From Actinomadura parmotrematis (GTDB taxonomy: Bacteria > Actinomycetota > Actinomycetes > Streptosporangiales > Streptosporangiaceae), in NCBI RefSeq assembly GCF_019458805.1, contig NZ_JAIBOA010000001.1, positions 62,001 to 126,000 on the forward strand: a DNA stretch of 64,000 bases, in the 5' to 3' direction. Positions 44,843-52,805 of this stretch are shown here, one piece after another (position 1 is the stretch's first letter; each line of letters starts with the position of its first letter). The notes under the pieces were generated by a model. That model had not been told where the DNA came from. It was given only the letters and a program-made list of their open reading frames with translations, and did no database searches. Both the position numbers and the translations under genes were made by a program.

Positions 44843-45040
44843 ATGGCGTGGATCTGGCGTTTGGAAAAGGACGGCGGCCAGGAGGCCGGCATGTCCGAGG
44901 AGTCGTTCTCCACCCAGGCGGACGCGGAGTCGTGGCTGGGCGAGAACTGGCGCGCGCTGCGCGCCGAGGGCATCGCGCAGGTCGTGCTCGTCGACGGTGA
45001 GCGCACCGTCTACCCGATGAGCCTGGACGACCCGCAGTGA
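44843..45040 (+). CDS. Small conserved acidic protein of unknown function
   Basis: A 65-residue protein, MAWIWRLEKDGGQEAG at the start, then SFSTQADAESWLGENWRALR and VVLVDGERTVYPMSLDD. AAGGAGGG lies six to eight bases ahead of the ATG, strong support for expression. The aromatic N-terminus and regular helix-strand pattern look like a single compact domain. Similar small proteins are widespread in actinomycetes, but I cannot give a function. It lies downstream of the DsbA-like gene on the same strand. Confidence 0.75.
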   Translation: MAWIWRLEKDGGQEAGMSEESFSTQADAESWLGENWRALRAEGIAQVVLVDGERTVYPMSLDDPQ

Positions 45041-45057
45041 GCGCGCGGGCGGGTGCG

Positions 45058-45081
45058 GGCGGGACGCCCCGGCGTCCCGCC
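45058..45081. terminator. Bidirectional hairpin between the small ORF and DUF3043
   Basis: Perfect arms GGCGGGACGCC and GGCGTCCCGCC enclose a 2-base spacer, lying between convergent stop codons at 45040 and 45102. GC-rich flanks (GCGGGC and GCCCGC) can extend the stem with a bulge. Confidence 0.6.
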
Positions 45082-45101
45082 GCCCGCCCCCGGGCGGCCG
45101 C

Positions 45102-45689
45102 TCAGGCGGCGGCGCCGCCGACCTTGTCGCCGACCTTGACCTGCGGGGCGGGCTGGCGCAGCCGGCGGATCTGCGCGGCGCGCATCGCCGCGTAGAAGCC
45201 GGCGCCCTTCCGGTCCTCGTCGGGGTAGCGCTCGGCGGCCAGGCGGCCCACCCGCCGGCTGATCCAGAAGCCCTCCACCACCACGACCACCAGCATGATC
45301 ATCGGCAGCAGGGTGAACAGGAACTGCACCGCGGGCGGCAGCGGCGTCACCGACAGCACGATCACCACGAACAGCACGATCATCAGGTAGGAGCTGAGCG
45401 TGCGCCGCGAGTCGACGAAGTCGCGGGCGAGCCGCTTCACCGGGCCCTTGTCCCGCTTCAGCAGGTACTTGTCGTCGCCGCGCGCCATGCCCTCGCGCAC
45501 CTTGACGCGGTCGGACGCCTGCCGCTCGCGCATGCGCGCGTAGGCCTCCTTGCGGCTGGCCGGAGCCGTGATCGGCTTGCGGCGCCGCTTCTCGGCCTCG
45601 CTGCGCTTGGGCGTCGGACGCCCCTTGCCTCCGGGCTTGGCCACCGGTTCGGGAGCCGCGGGGGCGTCCTCGGCGTTACGTCGAAACAC
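45102..45689 (-). CDS. DUF3043-family membrane protein
   Basis: A 195-residue conserved actinobacterial protein. The N-terminal half is strongly basic (PTPKRSEAEKRRRKPITAPA, YARMRERQASDRVKVREGMA), followed by GDDKYLLKRDKGPVKRLARD, the family signature. Two TM helices are LSSYLMIVLFVVIVLSVTPL and VQFLFTLLPMIMLVVVVVEG. A basic C-terminus ends in a short Gly/Ala tail. Function is unknown; Rv2206 near cobT/cobS in mycobacteria belongs to the same family. It is downstream of the class IV aminotransferase on the same strand, 54 bp apart. Confidence 0.87.
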   Translation of the reverse strand: MFRRNAEDAPAAPEPVAKPGGKGRPTPKRSEAEKRRRKPITAPASRKEAYARMRERQASDRVKVREGMARGDDKYLLKRDKGPVKRLARDFVDSRRTLSSYLMIVLFVVIVLSVTPLPPAVQFLFTLLPMIMLVVVVVEGFWISRRVGRLAAERYPDEDRKGAGFYAAMRAAQIRRLRQPAPQVKVGDKVGGAAA

Positions 45690-45743
45690 GCGTTCAGCCT
45701 ACCCCCCGCCCAGATCGCGGCCACCGCCCCGAAGCGAAGGCCC

Positions 45744-46499
45744 TCAGAGGGCCTCCCAGGGGACGGCCTCGTAGCGGGCCAGCAGATCGCGGGTGAGAGC
45801 GCCGTCCTGCGGGATCGCCAGGTCGTCCAGGCGGCCGACGGGGGTGACGCCGCCGGAGTTGGTGACGAAGACGGCGGCGCAGCCGGGCAGGTCGTCGCGG
45901 TGCACGCGGCGGCGGGCGGCGCCGAGGCCCGCCCGGTCCAGGGCCCGCATGGTGACGCCGGCGAGCGCGGGCGCGTCCGGCCAGACGAACCCGGTGCCGT
46001 CGTGGCAGAGCAGGTTGGCGATGCCCGTCTCGGCGACGACCCCGGCATGGTCGACCAGCAGGACGTCGTCGAACCCGTCGCGGGCGGCCAGCTCCCGGTG
46101 CCGGAGCTGCCCGAACGCGCCGACGTGCTTGATGTGCGGGAACGGCCGCCGGTAGGCGGCGGTGCGCAGCGCGACGGGGCCGGGAACGGCGCCGCGCGGC
46201 GCCGACACCGCCACCATGATCCGCACCCGGTCGCCGTCGCGGAAGGCGACCAGGCGGACGGACGCGTCCGCCGCGCCGTCCAGGGCGTGCCGGATCCGGT
46301 CGCGGACGAGGCCGCCGTCCAGGCCCTCGCCGTACAGCTCCCGGTTGGCGGCGTCGAGCCGCTCCAGGTGCAGGCCGAGGCCGCGGGCGGCGCCGCCGCG
46401 CACCTGCATGACGGTGAGGTGGCCGTGGTTGACCTGCGCGGGCACGAGCAGGTCCGCGGCGTCCGGGGGACGCCCGTCGATCTCGGTGCGGGACGGCAT
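45744..46499 (-). CDS. Class IV PLP aminotransferase (aminodeoxychorismate lyase/BCAT-like)
   Basis: A 251-residue fold-type IV PLP enzyme. The PLP lysine is in FPHIKHVGAFGQLRHRELAA, and the glutamate binding the pyridine nitrogen is in GVVAETGIANLLC. The TNSGGVTPVGRLDD segment near the C-terminus binds the cofactor phosphate. The short length fits aminodeoxychorismate lyase (PabC-like) better than branched-chain aminotransferase (about 360 residues). Mycobacterial ilvE (Rv2210c) lies in the corresponding region, so a paralogue is possible. Substrate is not determined. ATG 46499 reads MPSRTEIDGRPPD. Confidence 0.84.
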   Translation of the reverse strand: MPSRTEIDGRPPDAADLLVPAQVNHGHLTVMQVRGGAARGLGLHLERLDAANRELYGEGLDGGLVRDRIRHALDGAADASVRLVAFRDGDRVRIMVAVSAPRGAVPGPVALRTAAYRRPFPHIKHVGAFGQLRHRELAARDGFDDVLLVDHAGVVAETGIANLLCHDGTGFVWPDAPALAGVTMRALDRAGLGAARRRVHRDDLPGCAAVFVTNSGGVTPVGRLDDLAIPQDGALTRDLLARYEAVPWEAL

Positions 46500-46810
46500 C
46501 CCCGCACGCTAGCGCGGCCCGGCGCGGTGCGGGGGTGAGGGAACGCGCCGGGATGGGTAGGACGATCTCACGCCGCTGACCTGCGAGGACGGAAAGGTCC
46601 GCGAAGGAGGGGGAACGGGGACCGGGCGAGGGCGCGTCCCACTGACAGAATGGGACGTCTCCACCGGGGTTCGCGCGGGGTGCAACAGCCTGCCGGCAAC
46701 ATCTCGCCGCCGTCGCGCGTTACCGCGTAGGGTGATAAGAACCCCAGCAGTGGTCATTGAGCCCAGTTTGCGACTGAGCGACAGCACACGAAGGGACCGG
46801 CGCCGGCGCG
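46500..46810. other. Intergenic region and putative pspA promoter
   Basis: This 311-bp gap lies between the aminotransferase start and pspA. It has a short hairpin GGAC-N6-GTCC (around 46591-46604) and a GGTGATAAG element (46731-46739) that could contain a -10 (GATAAG) about 72 bp ahead of pspA. A GAAGGGAC ribosome site lies near the start codon. No coding-like frame or RNA gene is recognised. Confidence 0.35.
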
Positions 46811-47620
46811 ATGAGCGTGATGAAGCGAATGTCGATGGTCTTCAAGTCCAAGGCGAACAAGGCCCTGGACCGCATGGAGGACCCTCGCGAGACCCTGGAC
46901 TACTCCTACCAGCGCCAGCTGGAGATGCTGCAGAAGGTCCGGCGGGGCGTCGCGGACGTCGCGACCTCGCGCAAGCGCCTCGAGCTGCAGATCAACCAGC
47001 TGGAGGGCCAGCAGAACAAGCTGACCGAGCAGGGCAAGAAGGCGCTCCAGGTCGGCCGCGAGGACCTCGCCCGCGAGGCGCTGACCCGCCGCTCGGGCCT
47101 GGACTCCCAGCTGAACGACCTGCGCGCGCAGTACCAGCAGCTCCAGGGCGAGGAGGAGAAGCTCACCCTGGCCTCGCAGCGGCTGCAGGCCAAGGTCGAC
47201 TCCTTCCGCACCCGCAAGGAGACCATCAAGGCGACCTACACGGCCGCCGAGGCGCAGACCAAGATCAACGAGGCGTTCAGCGGCATCTCCGAGGAGATGG
47301 GCGACGTCGGCCTGGCGATCCAGCGCGCCGAGGAGAAGACCGAGAACATGAAGGCCCGCGCGGGGGCGATCGACGAGCTCCTCGCGTCCGGCGCCCTGGA
47401 GGACTTCTCCGGCCCGAAGGACGACATCCAGGCCGAGCTCGACCGCATGGGCTCGGGTCCCGGCGTCGACCTGGAGCTGGAGCGGCTGAAGGCCGAGCTC
47501 GGCCAGGGCGGCGCCCCCAAGGAGCTGAACCCCGGCCAGCAGGGCGGCCAGCACCACGGCGCTCCGCAGCAGGCCCCCCAGCAGGCCCAGTGGCCGCAGC
47601 AGCCCGGAGGCCACCAGTGA
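46811..47620 (+). CDS. pspA: Phage shock protein A (PspA/IM30/Vipp1 family)
   Basis: PspA is a membrane-remodelling ESCRT-III-like coiled-coil protein that guards the envelope under stress. 269 residues. The amphipathic N-terminus (MSVMKRMSMVFKSKANKALD) precedes long coiled coils (about 25-215: YSYQRQLEMLQKVRRGVADV, LEGQQNKLTEQGKKALQVGR, AFSGISEEMGDVGLAIQRAE). A Gln/Gly/Pro/His-rich tail (about 240-269) is unusual and likely disordered. It starts an operon-like run: its stop overlaps the PspAA start by 4 bp, and two M48 protease-PspAB pairs follow. Confidence 0.95.
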   Translation: MSVMKRMSMVFKSKANKALDRMEDPRETLDYSYQRQLEMLQKVRRGVADVATSRKRLELQINQLEGQQNKLTEQGKKALQVGREDLAREALTRRSGLDSQLNDLRAQYQQLQGEEEKLTLASQRLQAKVDSFRTRKETIKATYTAAEAQTKINEAFSGISEEMGDVGLAIQRAEEKTENMKARAGAIDELLASGALEDFSGPKDDIQAELDRMGSGPGVDLELERLKAELGQGGAPKELNPGQQGGQHHGAPQQAPQQAQWPQQPGGHQ

Positions 47621-47895
47621 TCGTCCGGATCATGGGGGAGGGCCAGTACGACGTCGCCGACGACGACCTGAACGCCCTCAACACCCTCGACGACGAGCTG
47701 GAGTCGGCGATCGGCACCGGCGACGAGACCGCCTTCCGCGCCGCCCTGCACGGGCTGCTGGAGGACGTCCGCCGGGTCGGCAAGCCGGTGGCGCCCGACA
47801 GCCTCGTGCCGTCGGAGCTGATCCTGCCGCCGGTGGACGCGGACATCGACGAGGTCAAGAACATGCTCGGCGACGAGGGGCTCATCCCCGACTAG
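47617..47895 (+). CDS. pspAA: PspA-associated protein PspAA
   Basis: A 92-residue protein that travels with PspA in actinobacteria. It begins MIVRIMGEGQYDVADDDL, continues LNTLDDELESAIGTGDETAF and LLEDVRRVGKPVAPDSLVPS, and ends LPPVDADIDEVKNMLGDEGL. These are the marks of the PspAA domain, thought to modulate PspA. GTG 47617 lies within the PspA stop (GTGA overlap), with GGAGG in the end of pspA as ribosome site; translation is therefore coupled. A 147-bp gap precedes the first HtpX-like gene. Confidence 0.9.
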   Translation: MIVRIMGEGQYDVADDDLNALNTLDDELESAIGTGDETAFRAALHGLLEDVRRVGKPVAPDSLVPSELILPPVDADIDEVKNMLGDEGLIPD

Positions 47896-48042
47896 CGGGG
47901 GGACGCACGGGCGCGACCGGGCGCGACGGCGCGGGGGGAGCGGGCGGGGACACCGCCCGCCACCTGCGTCCCGGGCACAAACACCCCGCCTAGATCGTTC
48001 TAGTGGGTGGATTCACTCAGGGTTGGGGACAGGGGGTTCGAC

Positions 48043-48963
48043 ATGGCCCGGACGCGCTACGCGTCGGATCGCGGGCTGACATCGCGCATGCTGCTGACGA
48101 TGTTCCTGCTGGGGCTGGTGTACGTCGTCTTCGTCGGCGCGTTCTTCGTGATCGCGCCGAAGTGGGGCGGGGTCGCGCTCGCGGTCGCCGTGGTGTTCCT
48201 GCTCGCGCAGTACTTCTTCAGCGACCGCCTCACGCTGTTCGCCATGCACGGCCGGGAGGTCTCCGCCGAGGAGGCGCCCGAGCTGCACGGCGTCATCGAC
48301 CGCATCATCGCGCTGTCGGACGCGCCGAAGCCGCGCGTCGCGATCGCCGACACCGACGTGCCGAACGCGTTCGCGACCGGCCGCAACCAGAAGAAGGCCG
48401 TCGTCTGCGTGACGACCGGGCTGCTCCGCCGCCTCGACCCGGTCGAGCTGGAGGGCGTCCTCGCGCACGAGATGGCGCACGTCGCGCACAAGGACGTCGC
48501 GGTCATGACGATCGCCTCGTTCCTCGGCGTCTGCGCCGGCCTCATCACCCGCTTCGGGCTGGAGTGGGGCCTGTGGGGCGGCTTCAACCGGCGCGACTCC
48601 AACGACCAGAACACCGGGCTGATCCTGCTCGCGGTGGTCGCGGTCAGCGCCGTCGCCTACGCGATCAGCTTCCTGCTGACCCGCGCCCTGTCGCGGTACC
48701 GGGAGCTGTCGGCCGACCGCGCCGCGGCGCTGCTGACCGGCCGCCCGTCGGCGCTGGCGAGCGCGCTCACCAAGGTCTCGGGCGAGATCGCCCGGATCCC
48801 GAGCCGGGACCTGCGCTCGGCCGAGCCGTTCAACGCCTTCTTCTTCGCCCCGGCGTTCACCAAGGGGTTCAGCGTCTCCAACCTGTTCTCCACGCACCCG
48901 TCGCTGGACAAGCGGCTGGCGCAGCTGCAGAAGATCTCCGCCCAGCTCGGCCGAGGGGAGTGA
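48043..48963 (+). CDS. htpX: HtpX-like M48 membrane metalloprotease (copy 1)
   Basis: A 306-residue integral-membrane zinc protease. The catalytic HEMAH is at 142-146 (VLAHEMAHVAHKDVAVM), and the third zinc ligand is probably Glu in SRYRELSADRAAALLTG. TM helices are at about 16-36 and 40-60 near the N-terminus, with two more after the active site (ASFLGVCAGLITRFG, TGLILLAVVAVSAVAYAISF). It degrades misfolded membrane proteins. ATG 48043 follows AGGGGG at seven bases; a GTG or ATG further up is possible. PspAB follows 2 bp later, so they are co-translated. Confidence 0.93.
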   Translation: MARTRYASDRGLTSRMLLTMFLLGLVYVVFVGAFFVIAPKWGGVALAVAVVFLLAQYFFSDRLTLFAMHGREVSAEEAPELHGVIDRIIALSDAPKPRVAIADTDVPNAFATGRNQKKAVVCVTTGLLRRLDPVELEGVLAHEMAHVAHKDVAVMTIASFLGVCAGLITRFGLEWGLWGGFNRRDSNDQNTGLILLAVVAVSAVAYAISFLLTRALSRYRELSADRAAALLTGRPSALASALTKVSGEIARIPSRDLRSAEPFNAFFFAPAFTKGFSVSNLFSTHPSLDKRLAQLQKISAQLGRGE

Positions 48964-48965
48964 CG

Positions 48966-49535
48966 ATGGGGTTCCTGGACACCCTGCTCGGCCGGTCCAA
49001 GCCGGCGCCGCCCGACCTGGACCGGCTGTTCGCGCTGTCCACCGCCGCGCTCACGCTGGAGGCCGCCGCCGGCTTCACCCCGACGGGCCTCGGGTCGGTG
49101 TGCTTCCGCGCCGCCGAGGGCGGGGCGTTCGCCCGCCTCCAGCAGGACGTCCAGGAGCTCCTGGACGCCGACCGGGGCCCCCAGGTCGAGATCAGCCAGG
49201 ACTCCTACGGCTACACCTGGCTGCTCGCCCAGCACGATCCGCAGGACGTTCCCGGGCTCGTCACCGACCTGCACGCGGTGAACTCGACGCTGGAGGGCGG
49301 CGGGTTCGGGCCGCACCTGCTCTGCTCGCTGGTCAGCTTCACCGGCCCCGAGCGGCAGCGGCTCGCGCTCGTCTACCTGTACAAGCGCGGCACCTTCTAC
49401 CCGTTCGCGCCGCTGCCCGGCGACAAGCGCGACAACGCCCTGGAGATCCAGGTCAAGGGCGCCGTCGGCGCCGACCTGCCCTTCGAGGACGACCTGTCCC
49501 GCTGGTTCCCCGTCTGGGGCGCGCCCGGCCTCTGA
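48966..49535 (+). CDS. pspAB: PspA-associated protein PspAB (copy 1)
   Basis: A 189-residue soluble protein, MGFLDTLLGRSKPAPPDLDR at the start, then LEAAAGFTPTGLGSVCFRAA and NSTLEGGGFGPHLLCSLVSF, and LVYLYKRGTFYPFAPLPGDK. It matches the PspAB family linked to Psp operons; its biochemical role is not known. ATG 48966 is two bases after the htpX stop with AGGGGAG overlapping the htpX end. A close paralogue lies at 50540, likewise joined to a protease gene. Confidence 0.88.
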   Translation: MGFLDTLLGRSKPAPPDLDRLFALSTAALTLEAAAGFTPTGLGSVCFRAAEGGAFARLQQDVQELLDADRGPQVEISQDSYGYTWLLAQHDPQDVPGLVTDLHAVNSTLEGGGFGPHLLCSLVSFTGPERQRLALVYLYKRGTFYPFAPLPGDKRDNALEIQVKGAVGADLPFEDDLSRWFPVWGAPGL

Positions 49536-49558
49536 GCCGGGACCACCGGAACCGCCGA

Positions 49559-49600
49559 CGCGCGGCCGCTCTGTGTCATAGGACACCGAACGGCCGCGCG
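49559..49600. terminator. Double-stem hairpin between the two HtpX-PspAB pairs
   Basis: Outer arms CGCGCGGCCG (49559-49568) and CGGCCGCGCG (49591-49600) enclose an inner stem GTGTC-ATAG-GACAC (49573-49586). It lies 24 bp after the pspAB-1 stop and 44 bp before htpX-2, so it may end the first unit or reduce read-through into the second. Confidence 0.55.
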
Positions 49601-49643
49601 GAACGTCCTACCGTCGTGACCACACCGGCGGCAGGGGATCCAG

Positions 49644-50543
49644 ATGGCGGCTCCGCACCTCGCACCCGAACCGGCGACGGCGCGCCGGACGGCGGCCGCG
49701 CTCGCGCCCGTCCTGCTCGTGTACGCGGCGACGGTCGCGCCCGCCTTCCTGCTCGGCCCCTGGTGGGGCCTCGCCGCGGTGGCCGCGCTGCTCGCCGCCG
49801 CCGCCGTGCTCTGCCGCACCATGGACCGGTGGGTGCTCTGGGCGGCCGGCGCCCGGCCCGTCGGCGCGGACGAGGAGCCCGAGCTGCACGCCGTCGTCGA
49901 GCGGCTCTGCCTGTCCAGCGGCCTGCCGAAGCCGCGCGTCGCGGTGTCGGCGGCGCGGGAGCCGAACGCGTTCGCGGCGGGCTCGGGGCCCGGCTCCGCC
50001 GTCGTCTGCGTGACCGAGGGCCTGCGGGAGCGGCTCGGGCCCGCCGAGCTCGCCGCGGTCCTCGGCCACGAGATGGCGCACGTCGCCGGCCGGGACGTGC
50101 TGGCCGGCTGCGTCGCCGCGTTCCCGACGCTCTGCGCGGGCCTCGTCCTGGACGGCTGGGCGCTGCTCTGGCGGGGCGGCCCGCTCGGCGCCCTCGCGGC
50201 CGTCCTGCTGGCGCCGCTCGCGGCCGTCGCGGCCCTGCTGTACGGGGCGGGGACGCTCGCCGCCATGGCCCTGTCGCGCCGCCGGGAGCTGCGCGCCGAC
50301 GAGGCGGGCACGCTGCTCACCGGGCGGCCGGGCGACCTCGCCGAGGCCCTCGCCAAGATCAGCGCCCGGCCGGGCGGGAAAGCCGGAGCCGGGCCGGGCG
50401 CCGGGCCGGCCGGGCGCCGCACGCTGCGGCCCGTCAGCACCCTCTGCGTGGTGCCGGCCGCCCTCACCGCGAGCCACCCGCCGGTCGCCGACCGCCGCGC
50501 CCGGCTCCTGACGGTCGCCCGCCGGCTGGCAGCGGGGGCATGA
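49644..50543 (+). CDS. HtpX-like M48 membrane metalloprotease (copy 2)
   Basis: A 299-residue paralogue of the protease at 48043. HEMAH is again at residues 142-146 (VLGHEMAHVAGRDVLAG), and the third-ligand region is SRRRELRADEAGTLLTG. Matching segments such as PELHAVVERL, PKPRVAV and PNAFA-AG show common descent. The N-terminal TM pair is Ala/Leu-rich (VLLVYAATVAPAFLLGPW), and the C-terminal half is shorter and Arg/Gly-rich (about 235-265), so specificity may differ. ATG 49644 has AGGGGATC upstream. Its stop overlaps PspAB copy 2 by 4 bp. Confidence 0.9.
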   Translation: MAAPHLAPEPATARRTAAALAPVLLVYAATVAPAFLLGPWWGLAAVAALLAAAAVLCRTMDRWVLWAAGARPVGADEEPELHAVVERLCLSSGLPKPRVAVSAAREPNAFAAGSGPGSAVVCVTEGLRERLGPAELAAVLGHEMAHVAGRDVLAGCVAAFPTLCAGLVLDGWALLWRGGPLGALAAVLLAPLAAVAALLYGAGTLAAMALSRRRELRADEAGTLLTGRPGDLAEALAKISARPGGKAGAGPGAGPAGRRTLRPVSTLCVVPAALTASHPPVADRRARLLTVARRLAAGA

Positions 50544-51118
50544 GCCGCCGCGCCGGGCGCCGCCCCGGGCCGCCGACGCTCGACCGCCTGTTCGCGATCC
50601 CCGACGCGGGGCCGCCGCTGGAGGCCGCCACCGGGTTCACCCCGACGGGCGTCGGCGCCGTCGGCCACCGGATCGTCGAGGGCGGCCCGTTCGGCGCGTT
50701 CGACCGGGCCCGCCGCGACATGCTGAAGCTGCTGACGTCCGGCAACGCCCCCGGCGTCGCCGTCTCCGACGACCCGCACGGCTGGGCCTGGCTCCGCGTC
50801 ACCCGCGCCCCCGGCAGCCTCGGCGAGCTGCCCGGCGACCTGCACCTGGTCAACGCCGTCATGCAGGAGGCCGGGTTCGGGCCGTTCCTGTTCTGCACCG
50901 TCGTCTGGTTCGGCCGCCGCGGGCGGCGCCTCGCCCTCGTGCACGCGCGCCGCCGCGGCACCTTCTACCTGTTCGCGCCGCTGGACGGCCGCCGCCGCGA
51001 CGCCGGCCTGGAGGCGCTCGCCGCCGGCGCGCTCGGCGAGGGCCCGGGCGGCGTCCTGCCCCTGGAGCCCGACCCGGGCCGCCGGTTCCCGCTCTGGGAC
51101 GCGCCGGGCCTGTCCTGA
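50540..51118 (+). CDS. PspA-associated protein PspAB (copy 2)
   Basis: A 192-residue paralogue of the gene at 48966. Shared patterns are [56 protein letters not shown] and [14 protein letters not shown]. It begins with a basic [12 protein letters not shown] and is richer in Arg than copy 1. The start codon overlaps the stop of the second protease (ATGA), repeating the protease-PspAB coupling of the first pair. It is the last gene of the Psp run. Confidence 0.86.
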   Translation: MSRRAGRRPGPPTLDRLFAIPDAGPPLEAATGFTPTGVGAVGHRIVEGGPFGAFDRARRDMLKLLTSGNAPGVAVSDDPHGWAWLRVTRAPGSLGELPGDLHLVNAVMQEAGFGPFLFCTVVWFGRRGRRLALVHARRRGTFYLFAPLDGRRRDAGLEALAAGALGEGPGGVLPLEPDPGRRFPLWDAPGLS

Positions 51119-51144
51119 CGGGAGCGGTGTGGCAGGCTCGCCGC

Positions 51145-51942
51145 ATGAGCGAAGCCCTCCCGCCCGACGCCACGTGGGACCACGCCCGGTACTGCGCCGC
51201 CACCGCCGCCGAGATCGCCGCGTTCGGCGCCGCCGCCCGCGGCGCGGACCCCGCCGCCCCCGTGCCGACGACCCCCGGCTGGGACGTCGCGGCCCTCGTC
51301 CGCCACCTCGGCGGGACGCACCGCTGGGCGGGCGGCCTCGTCGCCACCCGCGCGGACCGCGCCACCGGCCGCCGCGCGCTCGGCGTCACCTTCCCCGACG
51401 ACGACGCCGCGCTGTTCCCCTGGTACGACGAGGGCGGCGTCGCCCTGCTGGACACCCTGCGCGGCACGCCGCCGGAGACGCCCGTCTGGACGTGGGGGAG
51501 CGGCGGCGACGCGGCCTGGTGGGCGCGCCGCATGCTGCACGAGACCGCCGTGCACCGCGCGGACGCCGAGCTCGCCGCCGGCGCGCGCCCCGTCGTCGAC
51601 ACCGCCGTCGCGGTGGACGGCGTCAGCGAGCTGCTCGCCAACCTCCCGGCCGCCGCCGCGTTCGCGCCCGCGATCAAGGAGCTGGGCGGGGACGGCGGGA
51701 CGATCGCCCTCACCGCCGCCGACGCGGGCGCCCGCTGGACGATCCGGCTGCGCCCGGAGGGCTTCACCTGGGAGCGCGCGGACGGTGCGGACGGTGCGGA
51801 CGGCTCGGCCGACGCCGAGATCCGCGCCGCCGCCTCCGACCTGTACCTGCTGCTCTGGAGGCGGCGCGACCCCGCCGACGGCGCCGCCGTCGAGGGCGAC
51901 CGCGCCCTGGTGGACCGCTGGCTGGCGCACGCCGCCTTCTGA
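51145..51942 (+). CDS. Mycothiol-type DinB protein (maleylpyruvate isomerase N-terminal family)
   Basis: A 265-residue protein with the MDMPI/DinB helical bundle (about 12-160): [40 protein letters not shown] and [20 protein letters not shown], where His residues of HLGG and HETAVHRAD bind a metal. The C-terminal domain (about 175-262) resembles the sterol-carrier-like half ([17 protein letters not shown]). Relatives use mycothiol or bacillithiol as thiol cofactor. A GADGADG run marks the C-terminal part. ATG 51145 has a poor ribosome site. It stands alone between the Psp run and a SIMPL gene. Confidence 0.85.
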   Translation: MSEALPPDATWDHARYCAATAAEIAAFGAAARGADPAAPVPTTPGWDVAALVRHLGGTHRWAGGLVATRADRATGRRALGVTFPDDDAALFPWYDEGGVALLDTLRGTPPETPVWTWGSGGDAAWWARRMLHETAVHRADAELAAGARPVVDTAVAVDGVSELLANLPAAAAFAPAIKELGGDGGTIALTAADAGARWTIRLRPEGFTWERADGADGADGSADAEIRAAASDLYLLLWRRRDPADGAAVEGDRALVDRWLAHAAF

Positions 51943-52005
51943 TCTTGACCGGGTCTTGCCCCGGCGGGCCCGCCCGCGCCGCGGGCCCGGTGGTGCAATG
52001 CCGCC

Positions 52006-52713
52006 ATGAGCACCACGATGATCACCCGGGCGGCGGCGGCCGCCGCCGCGGCCCTCTGCCTGGCCGCCGCCCCGGCCCCCGCCGCCGGGGCCGCCGCCCG
52101 CGAGGACCGGATCGAGGTCGCCGGGCAGGGCCGCGTCCCGGTCCGCCCCGACGTCCTGTACGTGCGGACCGGCGTCGAGGTGCGCGGCGCCGCCCCGGCC
52201 GACGCCTACCGCCGCGCCGCGCGGGCCGCCGCCGCGCTCGTGCGGGTGCTCACCGCGTCCGGGGTCGCCGGCGCCGACGTCCGCACCGCCGAGCTGTCGG
52301 TGGAGCCCGAGTACGACCCCGACCGCGCCGGGAAGGTCGTCGGGTACCGGGGGAGCGAGGCGGTCGACGCGACCGTCCGCGACCTGCCGCACGCCGACCG
52401 CACCCTGAGCGCCGTCCTGGACGCCGGCCCCGACGTCCGCCTGCACGGTGCGACCTTCGACAAGGAGGACACCCGCGCCGAGCAGGCCGAGGCCGAGCGC
52501 CTGGCGATCGAGGACGCCCGCGACCGCGCCGCGCGGGCCGCCGAGCACGCCGGACGCGCCCTCGGGCGGGTGCTGTCGATGCGGCTCAGCACCGTGGACG
52601 CCATCCCGGCGCACCTGTACGCCAAGGACTCCATCGCCGCCGCCGGCGGCCACCTCAGCCCCGGCGAGGGCGTCCAGCGCGTCACCGCCACCGTCGTCTA
52701 CGCCCTCGCCTGA
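52006..52713 (+). CDS. SIMPL-domain (DUF541) exported protein
   Basis: A 235-residue exported protein. The signal peptide is [20 protein letters not shown] (about 10-29). The SIMPL domain follows: [40 protein letters not shown], the [15 protein letters not shown] strand and the C-terminal helix [25 protein letters not shown] proteins form oligomeric periplasmic or outer-layer assemblies of unknown function. The ATG start begins [11 protein letters not shown] without a strong ribosome site. It ends 93 bp before an MFS gene on the same strand. Confidence 0.87.
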   Translation: MSTTMITRAAAAAAAALCLAAAPAPAAGAAAREDRIEVAGQGRVPVRPDVLYVRTGVEVRGAAPADAYRRAARAAAALVRVLTASGVAGADVRTAELSVEPEYDPDRAGKVVGYRGSEAVDATVRDLPHADRTLSAVLDAGPDVRLHGATFDKEDTRAEQAEAERLAIEDARDRAARAAEHAGRALGRVLSMRLSTVDAIPAHLYAKDSIAAAGGHLSPGEGVQRVTATVVYALA

Positions 52714-52805
52714 CCCCCTTTTCGCGCGCCGATCCCGGAACACGGCCGCCGCCACCGCGGTTGATCACCGGTGGGCTCGGCGGGCGGCGCGCGGAGGGGA
52801 TCACC

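Noticed and set aside
46509..46787. 92-residue minus-strand ORF in the pspA upstream gap
   Set aside because: It has no ribosome site and consists of low-complexity Arg/Pro/Ser sequence; more likely promoter DNA.
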